A stretch of DNA of 64,000 nt from JAANXG01 sp963731035 (GTDB lineage: Bacteria > Pseudomonadota > Gammaproteobacteria > Arenicellales > JAANXG01). Numbering within the stretch: position 1 is the first letter of the stretch; each line of letters starts with the position of its first letter. Below are positions 58,831 through 64,000 of this stretch, piece by piece. The stretch lies in assembly GCA_963731035.1 (NCBI GenBank), contig CAVSUY010000018.1:124001-188000 (forward strand), read 5' to 3'. A program made the translations under genes and the position numbers. The notes below the pieces were generated by a model. It was not told where the DNA came from and searched no databases. It saw only the letters and a list, made by a program, of their open reading frames with translations.

Positions 58831-61194
58831 ATGACGCCGCTCAACCGCAAGCTGACCCGTGACTTGTGGCACATCAGAGCCCAGGTCCTGGCCATCGCGC
58901 TGGTGATGGCCTCGGGCGTGGCGGTGCTGGTAATGTCACTCACCAACATCGAGGCGCTGAGCGAGTCGGCGGCCGCGTACTATGAGCGCTACCGCTTCGC
59001 CGATGTGTTTGCCGACGTGAAGCGCGCACCGGAGCGGATTGCGGAGCGCGTCGCCCGTATTCCGGGCGTCCAGTCGGTGGAAACACGCGTCGTCGAATCC
59101 GCGATCCTCGATATCCAGGGTTTTGACGAGCCGGTGGTCGGCCGGCTGGTGTCGGTACCCGACGACGGCCAGCCGGTATTGAATCGCCTGGTGATCCGCT
59201 CCGGCCGCTTTCCCGCGCCTGCGTCCAGCGACCAAGTGCTGCTCTCGGAGCCTTTCGCCGAGGCCCATGGGCTCGATATCGGCGACAAGCTCCACGCCGT
59301 CATCAACGGCAACTGGCGCGAACTGCGCGTGGTGGGCACGGCGTTGTCCCCCGAATACGTCTACACCCTGGGACCCGGGGCCCTGATGCCGGACGACAAG
59401 CGCTTCGGCATTATCTGGATGGGACGCAAGGCGCTGGGGACAGCCTTCGATCTCGACGGCGCCTTCAACAGTATCAGTCTGCGGGCGCTGCGCGGCGCCG
59501 ACCAGCAGCGGATCATCGACCGACTGGACCACCTGCTGGCGGCCTACGGCGGCATCGGCGCCTACGATCGCAGCGATCAGATCTCGAACTGGTTCCTGAG
59601 CAGCGAGATCCGCCAGCTCGAAACCATGTCCACCATCCTCCCGACCATCTTCCTGGCGGTGGCCGCGTTCCTGACCAACATGGTGCTGGCCCGGCTGATC
59701 GCCGTGGAACGCTCGGAGATCGGTTTGCTCAAAGCTTTCGGCTACAACCGCTTCGAGATCGGCTGGCACTATATCAAGCTGACCCTGGCCATCGGCCTCG
59801 TCGGGGTATTGATCGGCGGCGTGCTGGGATTCTGGCTTGGCCTGCACAACACCCGGACCTACATGGAGTTCTACCGGCTGCCGTTCCTGGTGTTCCGGCC
59901 GAGCATGAAGCCCTTTCTCATCGCCACCCTGGTGAGTCTCGGCGCGGCCCTGATCGGCACTTTGTCCGCCGTGCGCCGAGCCGTGCGCCTGGCGCCCGCC
60001 GAGTCCATGCGCCCGCCCGCTCCGCCAACCTTTACCAAGACCCGGCTGGCGGACAAGTGGCCGTTCCGGCGGCTGGATCAGCCCACCCACGTCATCCTCC
60101 GCCAGATCCTGCGCTGGCCGCTGCGTTCGCTGCTGACCAGTACCGGGATCGGGATGGCGGTGGCGGTGCTCATCACTTCGCTGCACTGGATCGACGCCAT
60201 CAATCACATGGCGGACGTCTACTTCGTGCAGGCACAGCGCCAGGACATCAGCGTGGGTCTTTCCGAGGTACGGTCGACCGAAGCGCTCAATGGATTCAAG
60301 CACCTGCCCGGGGTCATGGCGACTGAAGGCCAGCGGGCGGTGGCGGTCCGCTTTCGGCACGGCTCGAATGAGCACCGCGGCAGCATCCTGGGGGTCCCGG
60401 CGCACCAGCGTCTGCAGCTCGTCTACGACGCCGACGGCCGGCAGGTCGACATGCCGCCACGCGGGCTGGTGCTGTCGACCATGCTGGCGCAGATACTAGG
60501 CGTCAACCCGGGCGAGACGGTCACCGTCGAGGTGCTCGAAGGGAGGCGGCCGGTCCTCGAGATTCCCGTGGTGGAAACCTTTGAGACCTACATCGGCACC
60601 CCGGCATACATGAACATCCGGGCGCTGAACAACGTCATGCGTGAGGCGCCCTCCGTATCGGCGGTGCACCTGCGAGTGGATCCGACCCAGCAGGCGAAAC
60701 TGTTCAGCGCGCTCAAGAAGACGCCCGAGACTGCGTCACTGAACATCAAGCAAGCGGCCCTCGACACCTTCTATGACACGCTGGCGGAATCGCTTTATAT
60801 CTTCATCACCTTCTTCGTAAGCTTCGCCGGGGTGCTGGCATTCGGCGTCACCTACAATTCCGCCCGCATCGCTCTGTCCGAGCGCGGGCGCGAGCTGGCG
60901 ACACTGAGGGTGCTCGGCTTCTCGCGGGCCGAAATCTCCTACATCCTGCTCGGCGAGACCGCCGTGTTGACGCTGGTGGCGCTGCCGCTGGGCTGCGCCA
61001 TCGGATTCGGGCTCGCGAACCTGATTACAAAGCAATTCGTTACCGAGTTGTACCGCGTGCCGATGGTCATAGAATTGTCCACTTTCGGCTGGGCGATCGT
61101 TACCGGTGTAACGGCGGCGGCCATTTCGGCCATCGTCGTACGCCGGCGGCTCGATCGGCTCGATTTGATTGGTGTGCTGAAAACCCGGGAGTAA
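58831..61194 (+). CDS. ABC transporter permease with two FtsX domains
   Basis: This 787-aa protein has an N-terminal helix, a periplasmic region, three helices (about 265-390: LPTIFLAVAAFLTNMVLARL onward), a central helix (about 430), a second periplasmic region, and three terminal helices (about 655-780: YIFITFFVSFAGVLAFGVTY onward). This double-FtsX layout is that of LolC/MacB-like mechanotransmission permeases of the DUF-type with two copies in one chain. Substrate unknown. It starts 4 bases after the ATPase gene. Confidence 0.9.
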   Translation: MTPLNRKLTRDLWHIRAQVLAIALVMASGVAVLVMSLTNIEALSESAAAYYERYRFADVFADVKRAPERIAERVARIPGVQSVETRVVESAILDIQGFDEPVVGRLVSVPDDGQPVLNRLVIRSGRFPAPASSDQVLLSEPFAEAHGLDIGDKLHAVINGNWRELRVVGTALSPEYVYTLGPGALMPDDKRFGIIWMGRKALGTAFDLDGAFNSISLRALRGADQQRIIDRLDHLLAAYGGIGAYDRSDQISNWFLSSEIRQLETMSTILPTIFLAVAAFLTNMVLARLIAVERSEIGLLKAFGYNRFEIGWHYIKLTLAIGLVGVLIGGVLGFWLGLHNTRTYMEFYRLPFLVFRPSMKPFLIATLVSLGAALIGTLSAVRRAVRLAPAESMRPPAPPTFTKTRLADKWPFRRLDQPTHVILRQILRWPLRSLLTSTGIGMAVAVLITSLHWIDAINHMADVYFVQAQRQDISVGLSEVRSTEALNGFKHLPGVMATEGQRAVAVRFRHGSNEHRGSILGVPAHQRLQLVYDADGRQVDMPPRGLVLSTMLAQILGVNPGETVTVEVLEGRRPVLEIPVVETFETYIGTPAYMNIRALNNVMREAPSVSAVHLRVDPTQQAKLFSALKKTPETASLNIKQAALDTFYDTLAESLYIFITFFVSFAGVLAFGVTYNSARIALSERGRELATLRVLGFSRAEISYILLGETAVLTLVALPLGCAIGFGLANLITKQFVTELYRVPMVIELSTFGWAIVTGVTAAAISAIVVRRRLDRLDLIGVLKTRE

Positions 61195-61202
61195 CAGTTG
61201 GT

Positions 61203-62420
61203 ATGAGTCCTGTCACGAAACGCCGTATCCTGTTCTGGTCGCCCTTTGCGGTGCTGCTGGCGGCCGCCCTGATCTGGCTGTTCCGGCCGCAGCCCGTACC
61301 GGTGGATATGGCCACGGTCGAGCGCGGCGCGATGCAAGTCACCGTGGACGAGGAAGGCGAGACGCGGATCCGGAACGTCTTCGTGGTGTCCGCGCCGGTC
61401 GCCGGCGTCAAGGAACGCATCACCTACAAGGTGGGCGACCCGGTGGTCGCCAACGACACGGTCATCACCACCATCGTACCCACCGACCCGGAGTTCCTCG
61501 ATCCCCGCAGCGAGATGCAGGCCCAGGCCACCGTGAAGGGCGCCGAGGCCGCGCTCGAGCTGGCCAGGGCCGACGTCCGGAGAGCAAAGGCGGAGTTCGA
61601 GTACGCCCTGTCGGAACTGGAGCGCTCCCGCCGCCTGGCGAAGTCCGGCAACATCTCCGAAAGCGCCCTGGATAAGTCGCAGCGCGAGGTCGAGACCCGC
61701 CGCGCCGCGCTCGAGGAATCCCAGGCCCAGATCGGCGTCAGGCAATACGAGCTCGAGCACGCCCGCGCCGCCCTGGTGCCGCCCAGCCAGAACCGGGTCG
61801 ACCGCAAGGGCTGTGACTGCGTCAACGTCTACTCTCCCGTCAGCGGCCGCATTCTGCGCATCCTCGCCGAAAGCGAGAACGTCGTTCACGCGGGCACCGA
61901 GCTGGTAGAGATCGGCGACCCCGCCGACCTGGAAATCGTCGTAGACCTGCTGTCCACGGACGCCGTGAAGGTGAAATCCGGACAGCAAGTCATCATAGAC
62001 GACTGGGGTGGCGCGGAACCGCTGTCCGGCGTGGTGCGCCGGGTCGAGCCCTACGGTTTCACCAAGGTCTCCGCCTTGGGGATCGAGGAACAGCGCGTCA
62101 ACGTCATCGTCGACATCAATACCCCCCACGAGGAATGGAAGAACCTAGGCCACGGCTACCGCGTCGAGAGCCGCATCATTCTCTGGCAATCCAACGACGC
62201 CCTGAAAGTCCCCTTGAGCGCCCTGTTCCGCCAGGGCGACGACTGGGCCGTGTTCAAGATCGAGGACGGAACCGCCCACAGCCAGATCGTCAAGGTCGGC
62301 CGCGGCAACGGCATTCAGGCCGAAGTGCTGGATGGTCTCAAGAAGGGAGACGAGATCGTCGTGCATCCCAGCGGGCGCGTCAGTGAAGGGACGGAGGTGG
62401 TGCAGCGGACGACGAGTTGA
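61203..62420 (+). CDS. Periplasmic adaptor (HlyD/MacA-like) subunit
   Basis: This 405-aa protein has an N-terminal membrane anchor (ILFWSPFAVLLAAALIWLF), a barrel-sandwich hybrid split by a coiled-coil hairpin (about 105-185; LELARADVRRAKAEFEYALS), and a beta-barrel domain (about 235-400; DPADLEIVVDLLSTDAVKV). A CDC pair (KGCDCVNVYSPVSGR) sits at the lipoyl junction, an uncommon feature. It would link the ABC permease to TolC. It begins 8 bases after the permease stop and ends the operon. Confidence 0.9.
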   Translation: MSPVTKRRILFWSPFAVLLAAALIWLFRPQPVPVDMATVERGAMQVTVDEEGETRIRNVFVVSAPVAGVKERITYKVGDPVVANDTVITTIVPTDPEFLDPRSEMQAQATVKGAEAALELARADVRRAKAEFEYALSELERSRRLAKSGNISESALDKSQREVETRRAALEESQAQIGVRQYELEHARAALVPPSQNRVDRKGCDCVNVYSPVSGRILRILAESENVVHAGTELVEIGDPADLEIVVDLLSTDAVKVKSGQQVIIDDWGGAEPLSGVVRRVEPYGFTKVSALGIEEQRVNVIVDINTPHEEWKNLGHGYRVESRIILWQSNDALKVPLSALFRQGDDWAVFKIEDGTAHSQIVKVGRGNGIQAEVLDGLKKGDEIVVHPSGRVSEGTEVVQRTTS

Positions 62421-63128
62421 GAGGACATCTTCCGACGTGACCCCCCTCTCACTCTGAGGACACAACACGCTACACCTGAGTTGCCCGAAACCATCTCTCT
62501 CTCACGCGCGCGGGGAAGGCGGAGGTGAGGATGTCATCACAGACGGCCGGGAAAGCCGAAGCAGGGCAGACCCGTGTCGCCACGATCGCCGCGGCCCGGA
62601 ACGCACGTTGCTCTACCAGTTCGTCGCGGAGCACTACCCCCGATTCCCCGAGCTGTCAGCGGATCAGGGTCGCTCGCTGCCGGACTACGCGCACCGTGAG
62701 TTCGACGAATTCCTCAAGTGTGGTATCTTGAAGCACGGCTTCCTGGCTTGAAAAGGGCTGCGCTTCAGCGGTTCGGGGGTGCTCACCACCGCCACACATC
62801 TCCTGTCCCATCTCGTTGATGCGTCGGCTACTTGAGGAAGGTTCATTGGCCTCGGATGACGTGACGTTGCTGCACGAATTTCGCGGCCTCAGAAATCAGG
62901 CTACAGACCTGTAGGACCTTGGGCCAACTCTTGATGCCGCGAAGAGTTATATACACCCATGTGTGAGAATACAGGAAACACCCAATGACTTGGCAGAGTT
63001 CCGCACCTAACGTAAATCGTGTACAGATCGCGGTTTTCGTGTCTGTTCGGCGCGCTATGCGCATGAGAACCGTGGTCCGTCCCCGATTGTGCGTCCACTG
63101 ACCCTTCTATGTCTGCGGATATTGTGCA
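62421..63128. other. Gene-poor region at the edge of an accessory segment
   Basis: About 700 bases follow the exporter. They contain a decayed transposase fragment (62584-62835). The rest, 62840-63128, is more AT-rich than the flanking genes and has no recognisable gene. No terminator, tRNA or integrase site was seen. Confidence 0.6.
62584..62835 (+). pseudogene. IS91-family transposase fragment (N-terminal part, decayed)
   Basis: In one frame from 62584, codons read DRRGPERTLLYQFVAEHYPR, then SLPDYAHREFDEFLKCGILK, HGFLA, stop (62749-62751). From 62761 another stretch reads LTTATHLLSHLVD. PERTLLYQ-V-HYP, REF-EFLKCG-L-HGFL and TAxHLxxHLV are the conserved N-terminal landmarks of IS91-type Y2 transposases. 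The cysteine-rich zinc finger between them is missing and there is a stop, so this is a relic of a larger element. Confidence 0.75.
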
Positions 63129-64000
63129 ATGACCCTGAAGTTTATCCATACATCGGACTGGCAGATCGGCAAAGTATTTCGCTTTGTCGATGATGGAACA
63201 ATGGGCCTGCTTCAGGAGGCGCGCCTCGCCGCAATAGCCCGGCTCGGTGAACTGGCGGTTGCGCACGGTGCCCGTCATGTTCTGGTCGCCGGGGATGTCT
63301 ACGATATGGAGGCATTGTCTCCCCGTTCCCTAAATCAGCCCATGGAACGCATGCGGAAATTCGAGAAGGTGACATGGCACCTGCTGCCCGGAAACCATGA
63401 CCCGAATAGACCGAACGGCCTCTGGGACCAGCTCTTGCGACGGGGCGCACCGGACAATGTGATCGTTCACGTTTCGACCGAGTCGCGGATTTTCGAAAGC
63501 GACGGCTTCGCTGTGCTTGCGGCACCACTCCAGTATCGTCGCACGCTTCAGGACCCAACGGCTTACATGGATGAAGCAGCTACTCCGCAAGGGACTATCC
63601 GAATAGGGCTCGCGCATGGCACGGTTACGGGGTTTGGTTCCGATGATAAGGATGTTCCGAACTACATCAGCCCGGACAGGCCGATCGCTGCGGGGCTTGC
63701 ATACCTGGCGCTGGGAGACTGGCACGGACAGAAGAAGATCAACGACAAAGTCTGGTACAGCGGCACACACGAGACCGATGCGTTTGATGTCGATGGCGGC
63801 GGGCAGGCGCTACTCGTCGAAATCGAAAGCGCTGGTGCGATCCCGGTTGTTAAACCGGTCGAGACGGGTCACTACCGGTGGGTGACATTACGCGAGCGGG
63901 TCAACAACCGAGAAGATATTGATGCACTGGCCAGCACGCTTCGCAGTAGCGGCGATGATTTGAATCGGATTCTGGTGCGCCTTTTCGCCGAAGGCGCTGT
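63129..64000 (+). CDS. SbcD-like metallophosphoesterase / DNA repair exonuclease (5' part)
   Basis: The frame is open from the ATG at 63129 to the end of the window (290 codons), so the gene continues beyond it. The calcineurin-like metal motifs are present in order: IHTSDWQIGK (DxQ where DxH is commoner), VAGDVYDMEA, LLPGNHDPN, GLAHGTV and LALGDWHGQ. This is the COG0420/SbcD/YhaO type of DNA nuclease. Such genes are often followed by an SMC-like ATPase gene (SbcC or YhaN type), which would lie after the window. Codon use is less GC-biased than in the genes before 62.4 kb, consistent with acquired DNA. Confidence 0.82.
   Translation, partial: MTLKFIHTSDWQIGKVFRFVDDGTMGLLQEARLAAIARLGELAVAHGARHVLVAGDVYDMEALSPRSLNQPMERMRKFEKVTWHLLPGNHDPNRPNGLWDQLLRRGAPDNVIVHVSTESRIFESDGFAVLAAPLQYRRTLQDPTAYMDEAATPQGTIRIGLAHGTVTGFGSDDKDVPNYISPDRPIAAGLAYLALGDWHGQKKINDKVWYSGTHETDAFDVDGGGQALLVEIESAGAIPVVKPVETGHYRWVTLRERVNNREDIDALASTLRSSGDDLNRILVRLFAEGA

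Noticed and set aside
62531..62734. A 68-codon open frame starting with ATG at 62531
   Set aside because: Its serine- and arginine-rich translation is the wrong frame of the IS91-like fragment, which is recognisable in the neighbouring frame.

Overview
The window is a GC-rich bacterial chromosome segment, most likely from a gammaproteobacterium. The evidence is a zipA gene between smc and ligA, a CysB-type regulator, a DjlA co-chaperone, a PhoP/PhoQ-like pair, CysZ and RimO. A phasin and REP-type intergenic palindromes fit a free-living, possibly polyhydroxyalkanoate-storing species. Sequence alone cannot settle the genus. No tRNA, rRNA or CRISPR array was seen.

Layout. 1-9.4 kb: the end of a MatB-like acyl-CoA synthetase, rimO, the smc-zipA-ligA block (minus strand), then queF and cysZ. 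10.1-10.9 kb: a non-coding repeat block. 10.9-15.7 kb (minus): quinone oxidoreductase, then an envelope-signalling operon (glycine-zipper protein, small PepSY-like protein, phoP-like, phoQ-like, djlA) with an OmpR/PhoP-type triple repeat at its head. 15.9-26.7 kb: retropepsin-like protease, adk, DUF2726, an FKBP / M23 peptidase / thrS group, dihydroorotase and cysS-sufE-gltX. 26.7-36.8 kb: a cell-surface subtilase with a probable outer-membrane barrel, a MITE-like element, an MltD-like transglycosylase operon, DUF1499, and a GGDEF/EAL protein broken by a frameshift. 36.8-37.5 kb: a second, inverted copy of the repeat block. 37.5-47.7 kb: two unknown genes, a CysB-family regulator divergent from a tight four-gene presumed catabolic operon (aldehyde dehydrogenase, M19-like protein, unknown 563-aa protein, DUF3726), and a Ser/Thr kinase-PP2C pair. 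47.8-57.9 kb: thioesterases, an APC permease-USP fusion (also frameshifted), a phasin with a striking operator, an SDR and a 1156-aa NfnB-NfnA-like fusion. 58-62.4 kb: an ABC ATPase / permease / periplasmic adaptor exporter. 62.4 kb to end: a decayed IS91-like transposase fragment, then the start of an SbcD-like nuclease, probably the edge of an accessory region.

The most unusual material is (1) a repeat family of long hairpins with a conserved 53-nt loop and arms that change in a compensatory way, in four copies inside two inverted ~0.75-kb blocks 26 kb apart; (2) the uncharacterised CysB-linked catabolic operon; (3) the single-chain Nfn-like flavoprotein; and (4) two well-defined regulatory regions, upstream of the glycine-zipper gene and of the phasin gene. 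Gene functions are inferred from recognisable motifs; no database search was run.
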